A DNA stretch of 38,551 bases. Origin: Dehalococcoidia bacterium (GTDB lineage: Bacteria; Chloroflexota; Dehalococcoidia; SM23-28-2; RBG-16-64-32). Position 1 is the first letter of the stretch. The number at the start of each line of letters is the position of its first letter. This document shows, one piece after another, positions 7,742 to 15,500 of the stretch. The translations under genes were made by a program, and so were the position numbers. A model generated the notes under the pieces. The model made no database searches. It saw nothing but the letters and a program-made list of their open reading frames with translations, and had not been told where the DNA came from. Where the stretch lies: assembly GCA_030649945.1 (NCBI GenBank), contig JAUSFE010000130.1, positions 1-38,551 of the forward strand, given 5' to 3'.

Positions 7742-8995
7742 ATGGCTGGCAGGAACGGCACGCGGGTGGTCGTCACCGGCATCGGAGCCATCACCCCCAT
7801 CGGCAACTCGGTCCCGCAGTTCTGGGAGAACTGCCTGCAGGGCAAGTCCGGCATCGGCGTCCTCACTTCCTTCGATCATTCCACGTACCCGGTCCACATC
7901 GCCGGCGAGGTGAAGGGCTTCGACCCGCAGGACTACATGGACCGCCGGGACGCCCGCCGCATGGCCCGCTTCAGCCAGTTCGCCATCGCGGGGACGCGCC
8001 AGGCGCTGGCGCACGCGGAGCTGGACCTGGACAAGGCGGACCGCAGCCGGGTGGCGGTGCTGATGGGCAACGGCATCGGCGGCATCAGCGATACGCAGGA
8101 GGCCGTGCGCACGATCGACGGCAAGAAGGACTGGCGCATCGACCCGTTCTTCTTCCCGAAGATGCTGCCGAACATGGCGGCGGCGCACATCGCGCTCACC
8201 TTCGGCGCCAAAGGCTACAACAACACGGTGATCACCGCCTGCGCGGCGGGCACCCAGGCCATCGGCGATTCGCTGGACCTGATCCGCGCGGGGAGGGCGG
8301 ACGTGGTGATTACGGGCGGCGCTGAGGCCGCGCTATCGCAGGTGGGCCTGTGCGGGTTCGCCGTGATCCGCGCGCTCTCCCTGCGCAACGATGATCCGGA
8401 GCGGGCGAGCCGGCCCTTCGACGCCGAGCGCGATGGGTTCGTGGCCGCGGAGGGAGCGGGCATCTTCGTGCTGGAGAACCTGGAGCACGCCCGCCGGCGC
8501 GACGCCCCGATCCTGGCGGAAGTGGCCGGCTACGGCGCGACTAGCGATGCCTACCACGTGGTGGCCCCATCCGCGGACGGCGAGGGCGCCTCGCGGGCGA
8601 TGGAGCTGGCGCTCGGAGACGCCGGGGTCGTGCCGGCGGAGGTGGACTACATCAACGCCCACGGGACGTCCACGAAACTGAACGACGCGTCCGAGACGCT
8701 GGCCATCAAGCGCACGTTTGGCGAGGACGCCTACCGCATCCCCATCAGCGCCACGAAGTCCATGGTGGGCCACTCCTTCGGAGCGGCCGGCGCCGTCGAG
8801 TGCCTGGCCTGCGTGCAGACCATCCACACAGGCCTCATCCACCCGACGGCCAACTACGAGTACCCGGACCCGGACTGCGACCTGGACTACGTGCCGGAGG
8901 GGCCGCGCCGGGCGGAGGTGCGGTTAGTGCTGAAGAACAGCTTCGGCTTCGGGGGCCAGAACGCCTGCCTGGTGTTCAAGCGCTTCGAGGAGTAG
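7742..8995 (+). CDS. fabF: Beta-ketoacyl-ACP synthase II
   Basis: 417 aa, full length. It elongates acyl-ACP by condensation with malonyl-ACP in fatty acid synthesis. The catalytic triad is C167 in TACAAGTQAIG, H307 in NAHGTST and H344 in MVGHSFGAAGA; K339 and the glycine-rich FGFGGQNA near the C-terminus are also present. The start is ATG at 7742, preceded by a textbook GGAGGTGA. It is the last gene of the run after folC. No acpP or fabD is adjacent, so it is separated from the usual fab cluster. Overlaid directly downstream is a hairpin repeat and a MITE copy. Confidence 0.95.
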   Translation: MAGRNGTRVVVTGIGAITPIGNSVPQFWENCLQGKSGIGVLTSFDHSTYPVHIAGEVKGFDPQDYMDRRDARRMARFSQFAIAGTRQALAHAELDLDKADRSRVAVLMGNGIGGISDTQEAVRTIDGKKDWRIDPFFFPKMLPNMAAAHIALTFGAKGYNNTVITACAAGTQAIGDSLDLIRAGRADVVITGGAEAALSQVGLCGFAVIRALSLRNDDPERASRPFDAERDGFVAAEGAGIFVLENLEHARRRDAPILAEVAGYGATSDAYHVVAPSADGEGASRAMELALGDAGVVPAEVDYINAHGTSTKLNDASETLAIKRTFGEDAYRIPISATKSMVGHSFGAAGAVECLACVQTIHTGLIHPTANYEYPDPDCDLDYVPEGPRRAEVRLVLKNSFGFGGQNACLVFKRFEE

Positions 8996-9003
8996 GCAGG
9001 GCA

Positions 9004-9087
9004 TTAGAGCAATGGAGCATCGGGGCAATCGAGCGTTGGAGCGCTTGAGTGATGCTGCTCTATTGCTCCATCGTTCCATTGCTCTAA
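9004..9087. repeat. GAGCAATGG-type hairpin repeat
   Basis: 13-bp perfect terminal arms TTAGAGCAATGGA (9004-9016) and TCCATTGCTCTAA (9075-9087) enclose degenerate copies of the same octamer. The MITE at 9088 abuts it exactly. Related runs occur at about 9259-9294 and 10922-10990. Confidence 0.7.
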
Positions 9088-9218
9088 CAGGGTGCTGAAA
9101 AACGAGATGTCGTTGGACCCCCCACCCCGCCCCGGAAAAAAGTTAAATCTGGGGGACACCCCCAGACCCCCGTCAAAGAGGCTTCGCCCCTCTGTACTTC
9201 CCATATTTCAGCACCCTG
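9088..9218. mobile_element. MITE-like element, copy 1 (best preserved)
   Basis: 131 bp with perfect 13-bp terminal inverted repeats CAGGGTGCTGAAA and TTTCAGCACCCTG. Inside are a C/A-rich tract, an AAAAAGTTAAATC block, a strong hairpin TCTGGGGGACACCCCCAGA (9148-9166) and a second hairpin around GGCTTCGCCCC. There is no coding capacity. Further copies at 18575-18736, 25877-26011, about 33288-33386, about 34970-35090 (diverged) and 36804-36884 (truncated). Confidence 0.85.
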
Positions 9219-9351
9219 GTAGACCATTACAACTGGGCGCAGCAGTTCGATACCGGGTCTGCTCCATTGCTCCGTTGCTCTATTGCTCAAGCATCTCCGC
9301 AACCGGAGCCACTTCCGTCAGACGGAGACCCCAGGCAAACGGCCCGATCTG

Positions 9352-10329
9352 ATGCGCATCCTGGTCCTGGGCGGCGCCGGGTACATCGGCAGCGTCACCG
9401 TTGACGAGCTGGTGGCCGGCGGCCACGAGGTGGCGGTGCTGGACAGCCTGGTGTCCGGCCACGACGGCGCGCTGAACCCGGATGTGGAGTTCTGTCAGGC
9501 GGACGTGCGGGACGAGCCGGCCCTCCACCGCCTCTTTGCCAGCCACAACTTCCAGGCCGTGGTCAACTACGGCGGCTACATCCAGGCCGGCGAGTCCGTC
9601 CAGGAGCCCGGGCGCTACTTCGCGAACAACGTGGGCGGCGCCATCGCCCTGCTCAACGCCATGGTGACCTACGACGTGACGCGGCTGGTCTTCAGCTCCA
9701 GCGCCGCTGTCTACGGCGAGCCGGACGCGGTGCCGGTGCCGGAGGACGCGCCGATCCGGCCGGTGAACCCGTACGGCGAGACGAAGGTGATGGTGGAGCG
9801 CATGCTGCCGTGGTACGAGCGGCGCTTCGGCCTGCGCCACGTCTCCCTGCGCTATTTCAACGCGGCGGGCGCCACAGAGCTGCGGGGCGAGGACCACCGC
9901 CCGGAGACGCACCTGATCCCGAACGTCCTCCAGGTCGCGCTCGGGCAGCGGCAGTCCGTCTCCCTCTTCGGCACGGACTACCCCACGCCCGACGGCACCT
10001 GCGTCCGCGACTACGTGCACGTCTCCGACCTGGCCGCGGTGCACCTGCTGGCGCTGGAGAAGACGGCCACGGCCAGCGCCGTCTACAACCTGGGCAACGG
10101 CCGCGGCTTCTCCAACCGGCAGGTGATCGAGGCGGCCCGCCGCGTGACCGGCGAGCCGGTCGCCGTCAGCGAGGAGCCCCGGCGCGCGGGCGACCCGGCG
10201 GAGCTGGTGGCCTCGCAGGAGCGGGCGCGGGCGGAGCTGGGCTGGGCGCCCCGCTACACGGACCTGGAGGAGATCATCGATACGGCGTGGCGGTGGCACC
10301 GGGCGCACCCCGACGGGTACGCGGGCTGA
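9352..10329 (+). CDS. galE: UDP-glucose 4-epimerase family protein
   Basis: 325 aa extended SDR. Known role of the family: NAD-dependent interconversion of UDP-glucose and UDP-galactose. Visible features: nucleotide motif GGAGYIG (7-13), FSSSAAVYG (115-122), catalytic Y141-x3-K145 in NPYGETK, and SLRYFNAAGA. The ATG at 9352 is chosen because the upstream extension runs into GAGCAATGG repeats; its ribosome-binding site is weak. The region 9219-9351 holds only repeat debris. The substrate could be another UDP-sugar, since these enzymes are hard to separate by eye. Confidence 0.88.
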   Translation: MRILVLGGAGYIGSVTVDELVAGGHEVAVLDSLVSGHDGALNPDVEFCQADVRDEPALHRLFASHNFQAVVNYGGYIQAGESVQEPGRYFANNVGGAIALLNAMVTYDVTRLVFSSSAAVYGEPDAVPVPEDAPIRPVNPYGETKVMVERMLPWYERRFGLRHVSLRYFNAAGATELRGEDHRPETHLIPNVLQVALGQRQSVSLFGTDYPTPDGTCVRDYVHVSDLAAVHLLALEKTATASAVYNLGNGRGFSNRQVIEAARRVTGEPVAVSEEPRRAGDPAELVASQERARAELGWAPRYTDLEEIIDTAWRWHRAHPDGYAG

Positions 10330-10341
10330 CGGGCGCCGCGC

Positions 10342-10905
10342 TTACAGCAGCCTGCCGAGCAGCGGCCTGATCGCCGCCTCCCAGAGGCCGCCCAGGACGA
10401 GGCCGGTCCAGAAGAGCGAGTGCGGGATGCTGCCGCCCACGGAGAGGGTGTAGGAGGCGGCGCGAGGAAGCCGGAAAAGGTGGTACGTGAGCGCCCGCCA
10501 GAACGGCCCCATCAGCATCACGCTGGCGGGCAGCGCCAGGGCGCGCTGAACGGCGCCCACGCGGTCCCGCCTCTCGGCGATAGGCAGGGCGTAGCGTTGG
10601 GCCCAGCGCCGCTCGCGCATCCAGCCGCGCAGCTCGTCCATCACGGGCTCGCCCTCCAGGAGGAAGAGGAAGAGGGCGGAGTAGCAGGCCATGATGCCGC
10701 CCATGGCGAGGGCGCCGTTCCAGCGGCCCAGCGTCGCCACCAGCAGCAGCGCCACCGGCGTCGCCAGCCGCGCCTCCACCCTCCACACGGCGATCGCCGC
10801 GCCCGCCCTGGGTGTGACGTTGCGCTTCAAGAAGGCATGAAGAGACCGCCACGCCCTGAGCGGCTGCAGGAGAACGTGGGTGCGGACGGCGGCGTCTTCG
10901 CTCAT
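10342..10905 (-). CDS. Membrane protein of unknown function
   Basis: 187 aa from the ATG at 10905. It has hydrophobic segments at about 48-66, 70-90, 131-150 and 160-178, with charged stretches between. The start is supported by TACAAT (10921-10916) 10 nt upstream; the longer frame would run through GAGCAATGG repeats. It converges on galE with a 12-bp gap. No family recognised. Confidence 0.65.
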   Translation of the reverse strand: MSEDAAVRTHVLLQPLRAWRSLHAFLKRNVTPRAGAAIAVWRVEARLATPVALLLVATLGRWNGALAMGGIMACYSALFLFLLEGEPVMDELRGWMRERRWAQRYALPIAERRDRVGAVQRALALPASVMLMGPFWRALTYHLFRLPRAASYTLSVGGSIPHSLFWTGLVLGGLWEAAIRPLLGRLL

Positions 10906-10995
10906 GGCAAGGGCTATTGTAGCGTAGCGCGATGGGGCATTGGGGCAATAGAGCAATGGGGCATTGGAGCAATAGAGCAATGGAGCAATGGCGTC

Positions 10996-11160
10996 TCAGA
11001 CGGAGATGCTGTTCTGGAGCAGCGTGGTCCCCAGGTCCCAGATGGGCCCGGGGAAGTGGTGCAGGTCCGCCAGCACCTTGCGGTAGGCCGCGAGGAAATG
11101 GTCTATCTCCTCGCGGCCGATGACGAGCGGCGGACCTCGGCGGGCACGCAGTGTGCCGGC
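10996..11160 (-). pseudogene. Possible 3' remnant of an aminotransferase gene
   Basis: The frame encodes RRGPPLVIGREEIDHFLAA... ending in WDLGTTLLQNSISV and a stop. PPLVI-x-x-EEID is typical of the last 50 residues of class III (PLP-dependent) aminotransferases. The rest of such an enzyme is absent: 30 bp upstream lie the dnaJ promoter and dnaJ itself on the other strand. It may be a decayed gene end. The resemblance is short, so this is tentative. Confidence 0.35.
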
Positions 11161-11173
11161 GCCTTCTCCTTGA

Positions 11174-11179
11174 TACAAT
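11174..11179 (+). promoter_or_regulatory. -10 box before dnaJ
   Basis: TACAAT ending 9 nt before the ATG at 11189, implying a leader of only two or three nucleotides. No CIRCE inverted repeat was seen upstream. Confidence 0.5.
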
Positions 11180-11188
11180 AGTCTGGAT

Positions 11189-12313
11189 ATGGCAACGGCC
11201 AAGCGCGATTACTACGATGTCCTGGGCGTGCCGCGGAACGCGTCGCCGGAAGACATCAAGAAGGCGTTCCGCCGGCTGGCCATGAAGTACCACCCGGACC
11301 GGAACAAGGAGGACGGGGCGGAGACGCGCTTCAAGGAGATAGGCGAGGCGTACGAAGTGCTGTCCGACGCCGAGAAGCGGCCGGCGTACGACCGCTTTGG
11401 CCACGCGGGGCTGCAGGGGTTCGACTTCGGGCGGGGTTTCGAGGGGACGGACTTGGGCGGCTTTGGCGACATCTTCGACGCCTTCTTCGGCGGCACTGCC
11501 GGCGGCCGGCGGCAGCGCGAGGCGCAACGGGGCGCCGACCGGCGCGTGGACATTGAGATCGGCTTCGAGGACGGGGCCTTCGGGTGCGAGAACGAGATTG
11601 AGGTGGAGCGCGTCGAGCGCTGCGGCCGCTGCGCGGGAGCGGGCAGCGAGCCGGGGTCGCAGGCGGCGCGCTGCCCGGCCTGCGAAGGCGCCGGACAGGT
11701 GCGGCGGGTGAGCCGCAGCTTCTTCGGGCAGTTTGTGAACATCGCGACCTGTGCGCAATGCCGGGGCGAGGGCCGCATAGTGACGAACCCCTGCAACAGC
11801 TGCCGGGGCTCCGGACGGGAGCGGCGCAAGCGGGCCCTGGCGGTGAAGATCCCCGCCGGCGTGAACGACGGCTCTCGCATGCGGCTGAACGGGGAAGGGG
11901 ACGCCGGTATGAACGGCGGCAGCCCGGGTCACCTGTACGTCTACATCAACGTGCGGCCGCACGCGTTCTTCACGCGCGAGGAAGACGACCTGGTGTACGA
12001 GCTGGAGATGAACCCCGCGCAGGCGGCGCTGGGCTTCGAGACCACCGTGCCGACGCTGGAGGGTGACGCGGCGGCGTTGAAGGCGCCGCCGGGCACCCAG
12101 AACGGGCGTCTGTTCGTGCTGAAAGGCAAGGGCGTGCCGCGCCTGCACGGCGGCGGCCGGGGCGACCTGCTGGTACGCGCGAACGTCGTCATCCCCACGG
12201 ACCTCTCGGACGAGCAGCGGGAGCTGCTGCGACAGCTGGCGGAGAGTTTCGGGACGCCCGTGTCCAACGGCGACAAGAGCATCCTGGGGAAGATCAAGGA
12301 TGCGCTGACCTGA
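11189..12313 (+). CDS. dnaJ: Chaperone DnaJ
   Basis: 374 aa, type I DnaJ. J domain with H35-P36-D37, which stimulates DnaK ATPase. A Gly/Phe-rich stretch (about 72-106). Four CxxCxGxG zinc motifs with cysteines at 145/148, 162/165, 188/191 and 202/205, and two C-terminal substrate-binding domains. Cytoplasmic. It is followed by prmA and rsmE, the conserved Gram-positive and Chloroflexota heat-shock neighbourhood, but grpE and dnaK are not in the window upstream. Confidence 0.96.
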   Translation: MATAKRDYYDVLGVPRNASPEDIKKAFRRLAMKYHPDRNKEDGAETRFKEIGEAYEVLSDAEKRPAYDRFGHAGLQGFDFGRGFEGTDLGGFGDIFDAFFGGTAGGRRQREAQRGADRRVDIEIGFEDGAFGCENEIEVERVERCGRCAGAGSEPGSQAARCPACEGAGQVRRVSRSFFGQFVNIATCAQCRGEGRIVTNPCNSCRGSGRERRKRALAVKIPAGVNDGSRMRLNGEGDAGMNGGSPGHLYVYINVRPHAFFTREEDDLVYELEMNPAQAALGFETTVPTLEGDAAALKAPPGTQNGRLFVLKGKGVPRLHGGGRGDLLVRANVVIPTDLSDEQRELLRQLAESFGTPVSNGDKSILGKIKDALT

Positions 12314-12330
12314 CGCGGACCTCCTGGGAA

Positions 12331-12430
12331 CCACAAAGGCACGAAGACACAAAGATTCTTAGTAGGGGTCTAGCAGCCCAGAGGCTGGCCAATCAATGGC
12401 CCAATCTTCGTGCCTTTGTGTCCTTGTGGT
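12331..12430. repeat. ACCACAAAGGCAC-type inverted repeat between dnaJ and prmA
   Basis: Two imperfect inverted arms of about 28 bp: one starts ACCACAAAGGCACGAAGACA, the other ends CCTTTGTGTCCTTGTGGT. A spacer of about 45 bp separates them. Repeats of this sequence type are common between genes in many environmental bacteria. Its right arm ends 10 bp before the prmA start codon. Confidence 0.7.
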
Positions 12431-12440
12431 AGAGAACGCT

Positions 12441-13409
12441 ATGACCAAACCGCGGTCCCATGGTTCCTCCCTCTGGCTGGAGATTGCCGTCGAGGTGGCC
12501 GGGATGGACGCGGAGCTGGCGGCGGACGTCATGCGGCAGGTCTGCCCCGGCGGCGTCGCGATTGAGCCCTCGCACCGGCTGGACGCCGCCACGGAGACGT
12601 ACGTGGTGGACGGGGACGGACCCGCCGTGGTCCGGGGGTGGTTGCGGGCCGGCGCGGAATCGCCGGCCGCGCGGCGCTCGCTGCGGCTGGCGCTGAGCAT
12701 GGCGCCGCTGTCCGCCTCCGGTGGGCCGGCGCGCTGGCGGCGGCCGCGGCGGGTGCGCGAGGAGTCCTGGCGCGATGCCTGGAAGAAGCACTTCGGCGTC
12801 CTGCGCGTGGGGCGGGCGCTGGTGGTGGCGCCGTCCTGGGTGGGCTACCGGCAGCGAGAGGGAGAGACCGTGGTCCGCATCGATCCCGGCATGGCCTTCG
12901 GCACGGGGCAGCACGCGACGACGGCGATGTGCCTGCGCGCTCTCGAGGAGCACGTTTCGCCCGGCGTCCGGGTCCTGGACCTGGGTTGCGGCTCCGGCAT
13001 CCTGGCGATCGCGGCGGCGAAGCTGGGGGCGGCGCGCGTGGCCGCGCTGGACACTGACCCCCAGGCCGTGAAGGCGGCGCGGGAGAACGCCGCGGCGAAC
13101 GGGGTGCTGGATGTCCTCGAGGTGCGAGAGGGCACCCTCGAGGCAGAGACGTCCCGGCGGGACGTCTCTACGGGCGGCGAGACGTTTGACCTGATCCTCG
13201 CGAACATCAGCGGGCTGGCGCTGGAGCGGCTGGCCCCGGCGCTGGCGGCGGCGCTGGCCGGCGGCGGATCGTTGATCGCGAGCGGGTTCCTGGAGGACGC
13301 GGCGGGCGGCCTGGCGCGGGCGTTCGGTGACGCCGGGCTGCGCGTGGACCAGTTGCTGGAGGAAGGCGCCTGGCGGGCGATCATCGCGGGCAAGGGCGCG
13401 GATGGCTGA
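12441..13409 (+). CDS. prmA: Ribosomal protein L11 methyltransferase
   Basis: 322 aa. It trimethylates L11 using S-adenosylmethionine. The N-terminal substrate domain is followed by the Rossmann domain: DPGMAFGTGQHATT (148-161), VLDLGCGSGILAIAA (178-192), ALDTDPQAV and LANISGLAL. The ATG at 12441 is used; the upstream in-frame extension would be read from the inverted repeat. Residues 235-244 (AETSRRDVST) come from an in-frame palindrome (13145-13169) like those between genes. Its stop region carries one copy of a 13-bp duplication that recurs at the rsmE start. Confidence 0.92.
   Translation: MTKPRSHGSSLWLEIAVEVAGMDAELAADVMRQVCPGGVAIEPSHRLDAATETYVVDGDGPAVVRGWLRAGAESPAARRSLRLALSMAPLSASGGPARWRRPRRVREESWRDAWKKHFGVLRVGRALVVAPSWVGYRQREGETVVRIDPGMAFGTGQHATTAMCLRALEEHVSPGVRVLDLGCGSGILAIAAAKLGAARVAALDTDPQAVKAARENAAANGVLDVLEVREGTLEAETSRRDVSTGGETFDLILANISGLALERLAPALAAALAGGGSLIASGFLEDAAGGLARAFGDAGLRVDQLLEEGAWRAIIAGKGADG
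13115..13169. repeat. Two palindromes inside prmA
   Basis: First, near-perfect arms CCTCGAGG...CCTCGAGG at 13115-13143. Second, a perfect 11-bp-arm hairpin AGAGACGTCCC-GGC-GGGACGTCTCT at 13145-13169, followed by ACGGG as in the intergenic palindromes. Both are read in frame. Confidence 0.75.
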
Positions 13410-13505
13410 TACGCGTGGACGCAGTGCCTGTGCTCCGCTCGCCCTTCGACAGGCTCAGGGTGAGCGGGAAGGGGCGCCTGGTGGACGCCAGAATGGCTGA
13501 TACGC
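13402..13505. repeat. REP insertion flanked by a 13-bp duplication at the prmA-rsmE junction
   Basis: ATGGCTGATACGC occurs at 13402-13414 and again at 13493-13505, 91 bp apart. Between them is a REP unit (CCCTTCGACAGGCTCAGGGTGAGCGGG, shown here in part: 13442 onward). The first copy overlaps the prmA stop and the second is the rsmE start. Removing one unit would restore an 8-nt overlap of the two genes. Confidence 0.75.
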
Positions 13506-14248
13506 CGCTGCGCCGGTTCTTTGTGCCCCCCGACTCGATCCGCGCGCGGAACGTGACGCTGGGGCCGGAGCTGTCGCACCGGCTGGGCCGGGTGCTGCGG
13601 TTGCGGCGCGGCGACCGCGTGGTCCTGGCCGGGGGGGGGCGGCACGAGTACGTGGTGCAGCTGACAGGCGTTTCGCCGCACGCGGTGACGGGCATCGTCG
13701 TGGAGGAGAGGGCGCCGCCGCCGGAGCCGCAGGTGGAGCTGACGCTGTACCAATCGCTGATCCGGCCACAGCGGTTTGACCTGGTGCTGGAGAAGGGGAC
13801 GGAGATAGGCGTCTCGCGCTTTGTGCCGGTGATCACGGCGCGGGCGCAGAACCAGGCGGAGGAGCCGTCGGCCGCGCGGGCAGAGCGCTGGGCGCGTATC
13901 GTCACGGAGGCGGCGGAGCAGTGCGACCGCGGGAAGTTGCCCCGGGTGGAGGCGCCGGCAGCCTTCGCGGAGGCGGTCCGGCAGTCCAGCGGGCTGCGGC
14001 TGCTGCCGTACGAGGGCGAGTCCGGCGGTCGCGGGCTCGGCGCTTACCTGCGGGGGTTGCCGGAGCGGCCGCGGGCAGTGAGCCTGTTCATCGGGCCGGA
14101 GGGCGGGTTCGAGCCGTCGGAGGTGGAGCTGGCGCGCCGGGAAGGGCTGGCGCTGGTGACGCTGGGCCGGCGGATCCTGCGATCGGAGACGGCGGGCATC
14201 GTGGCGGCGGCGCTGGTGCTGGACGCACTGGGGGAGATGGGGGCGTAG
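13493..14248 (+). CDS. rsmE: 16S rRNA m3U1498 methyltransferase
   Basis: 251 aa SPOUT-family enzyme methylating U1498 of 16S rRNA. Signature elements: VTLGPELSHRLGRVLRLRRGDRV near the N-terminus (PUA-like domain), EKGTEIGVSRFVPV, EQCDRGKLPRVE, and the C-terminal knot LFIGPEGGFEPSEVELA ... GRRILRSETAGIVA. The ATG at 13493 is chosen; the longer frame from 13415 is translated REP sequence (SPFDRLRVSGKG). It follows prmA as usual. Confidence 0.93.
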   Translation: MADTPLRRFFVPPDSIRARNVTLGPELSHRLGRVLRLRRGDRVVLAGGGRHEYVVQLTGVSPHAVTGIVVEERAPPPEPQVELTLYQSLIRPQRFDLVLEKGTEIGVSRFVPVITARAQNQAEEPSAARAERWARIVTEAAEQCDRGKLPRVEAPAAFAEAVRQSSGLRLLPYEGESGGRGLGAYLRGLPERPRAVSLFIGPEGGFEPSEVELARREGLALVTLGRRILRSETAGIVAAALVLDALGEMGA

Positions 14249-14255
14249 GTGCGGA

Positions 14256-14407
14256 GTGGAGGTTGGATATTGGAGGTTGGAGGTTGCAGGTTGGAGGTTG
14301 CAGGTTGGAGGTTGGAGGTTGGAGGTTGGAGGTTGGAGGTTGGAGGTTGGAGGTTGGAGGTTGGAGGTTGGAGGTTGGAGGTTGGAGGGTTGGAGGTTGG
14401 AGGTTGG
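14256..14407. repeat. Tandem GGTTGGA heptamer array
   Basis: About 20 near-identical 7-bp units, with early variants containing GGTTGCA and GGATATT. The downstream flank (14438-14457) has a palindrome CCGCAGCCT-TC-AGGCTGCGG. The stretch 14249-14532 contains no gene; frames read through the array are artefacts. The 7-bp unit is not a multiple of 3, so all frames give the same low-complexity peptide. Confidence 0.9.
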
Positions 14408-14532
14408 CCGAACCCTCGGCGTGACGGTGGCTCCATGCCGCAGCCTTCAGGCTGCGGTGGTGCCGGCCCGGAGGGCCCCGGTCTACGCGGTTGAGAGTTG
14501 AAGCTCTATGCCGCAGGGAGGCACCAGCCGCA

Positions 14533-14560
14533 TTGACAACGCTCGGCCCTGTGATAGAAT
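14533..14560 (+). promoter_or_regulatory. Promoter of the Tat-exported protein gene
   Basis: Perfect -35 TTGACA (14533-14538), 16-nt spacer, TAGAAT (14555-14560). The expected leader is about 30 nt. Confidence 0.65.
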
Positions 14561-14596
14561 GCGTGACACCTAAGCTCGCAGGGGGGTTCACAAGCT

Positions 14597-15034
14597 TTGA
14601 CACAGCGCTCCGTATCTCTTGGCCGCCGGCGCTTTCTCGCCCTGGCCGGCACAGCGGCAGCCGTCGCCGGCACGGCGGTCATCCCTCAGGCGGCGCTGGG
14701 GGCCCCGGCGGCTATCCGGCGCATCTGGCTCCTGGATCCGGAATGGGGAGCCGGCCGGCCGGGCTGCGAGGATCCACACGCGGGCAGCGGGTCCTGCCAC
14801 GCCTGCCGGGCCTGTCACAGCCACGCAGCGGCGAAGATGTGGACGTCAGAGACCCTGGCCGACGAGCGGCGGGCCCATACGTACTGCAAGTGCCTGCTGA
14901 CCCATCACGACGTGAGTCAGCAAGAATACGTAATGATCTTCGGTCCGCCGTCCGGGCCGAAACACCGCGATGAGTTCGACAGGCGGAGGGACGAGCTGTT
15001 CCTGCCGCAGCGGGGACCAAGAGGAGGCGCCTAG
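14597..15034 (+). CDS. Tat-exported Cys/His-rich protein
   Basis: 145 aa from a TTG start after a GGGGGG ribosome-binding stretch. It has a twin-arginine signal (LGRRRFLALAGTAAAVAGTA, residues 8-27) with an A-x-A site near residue 36. The mature part has GCEDPHAGSGSCHACRACHS and, about 30 residues on, RAHTYCKC. Such Cys/His spacing suggests a metal site folded before export, which would explain Tat use. No CxxCH heme motif is present. Small Tat proteins of this look occur in several bacterial groups without an assigned function, as far as I recall. Confidence 0.72.
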   Translation: MTQRSVSLGRRRFLALAGTAAAVAGTAVIPQAALGAPAAIRRIWLLDPEWGAGRPGCEDPHAGSGSCHACRACHSHAAAKMWTSETLADERRAHTYCKCLLTHHDVSQQEYVMIFGPPSGPKHRDEFDRRRDELFLPQRGPRGGA

Positions 15035-15253
15035 CGAGAAGAGTGGCGAGGAAGCCGCGGCGCGCGGCACGCGATATGCGACACGCAGCAGGCGACACGC
15101 GGCACGCGGTATGCGGCACGCAGTATGCGACACGCGACGTTCTTTTGGCGCGCGGCACGCAGCATGCGGCAGGCAGCACGCGACACGCGGCACGCAGTAT
15201 GCGGCACGCAGCACGCGACACGCGACCGCGGCTCCCCCGCCACTCTTCTCGCC
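15033..15253. repeat. Tandem CACGC/ATGCGG array enclosed by 28-bp inverted repeats
   Basis: Arms at 15033-15060 and 15226-15253 match at 25 of 28 positions in inverted orientation (inner end CCGCGG on both sides). Between them is about 165 bp of degenerate GCACGCAGTATGCGACAC-type units with one 10-bp interruption (GTTCTTTTGG). The left arm starts on the stop codon of the Tat protein gene. Confidence 0.8.
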
Positions 15254-15500
15254 AGGTGTAGGACAGGCACTGCGGTGGCGCCGCCCCGCCCCATCCCCTG
15301 TCAGGCTGAAGCCTGACCCCCCGAAGCGCCGCCCGGCCCCATCCCTTGTCAATCTGAAGCCTGACCCCCGAAGGCCCGAGACCCCCGGGCCGGGCGTCTC
15401 GCGAGAGCAGGCGCGTCCCGTCAGCGCGCGCGGGGCACGTCATCGAGACCCAGTCGGGCGCCTGAAGGTACTGGCCTACGTCCCCACGACCCGGCGGCGG
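15254..15500. other. Intergenic region with small palindromes
   Basis: No gene. A palindrome GTCAGGCT-GA-AGCCTGAC sits at 15300-15317 and a decayed copy follows near 15349. A GCCTGAAGGTACTGGCCTACG piece (about 15461) matches the half-site of the 28 kb tandem repeats. Confidence 0.6.

Noticed and set aside
11100..11188. CIRCE element before dnaJ
   Set aside because: No TTAGCACTC-N9-GAGTGCTAA or close variant is present.
10274..12352. 692-codon minus-strand open frame across dnaJ
   Set aside because: Antisense shadow of dnaJ and galE in GC-rich DNA; composition is Arg/Ala/Pro-rich with no motifs.
15060..15225. Cys/Arg-rich peptides encoded by the array on the minus strand
   Set aside because: They are the translation of a short repeat in any frame, without start signals.
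14256..15253. CRISPR-like arrays
   Set aside because: The units are 7-15 bp with no unique spacers, and there are no cas genes nearby.
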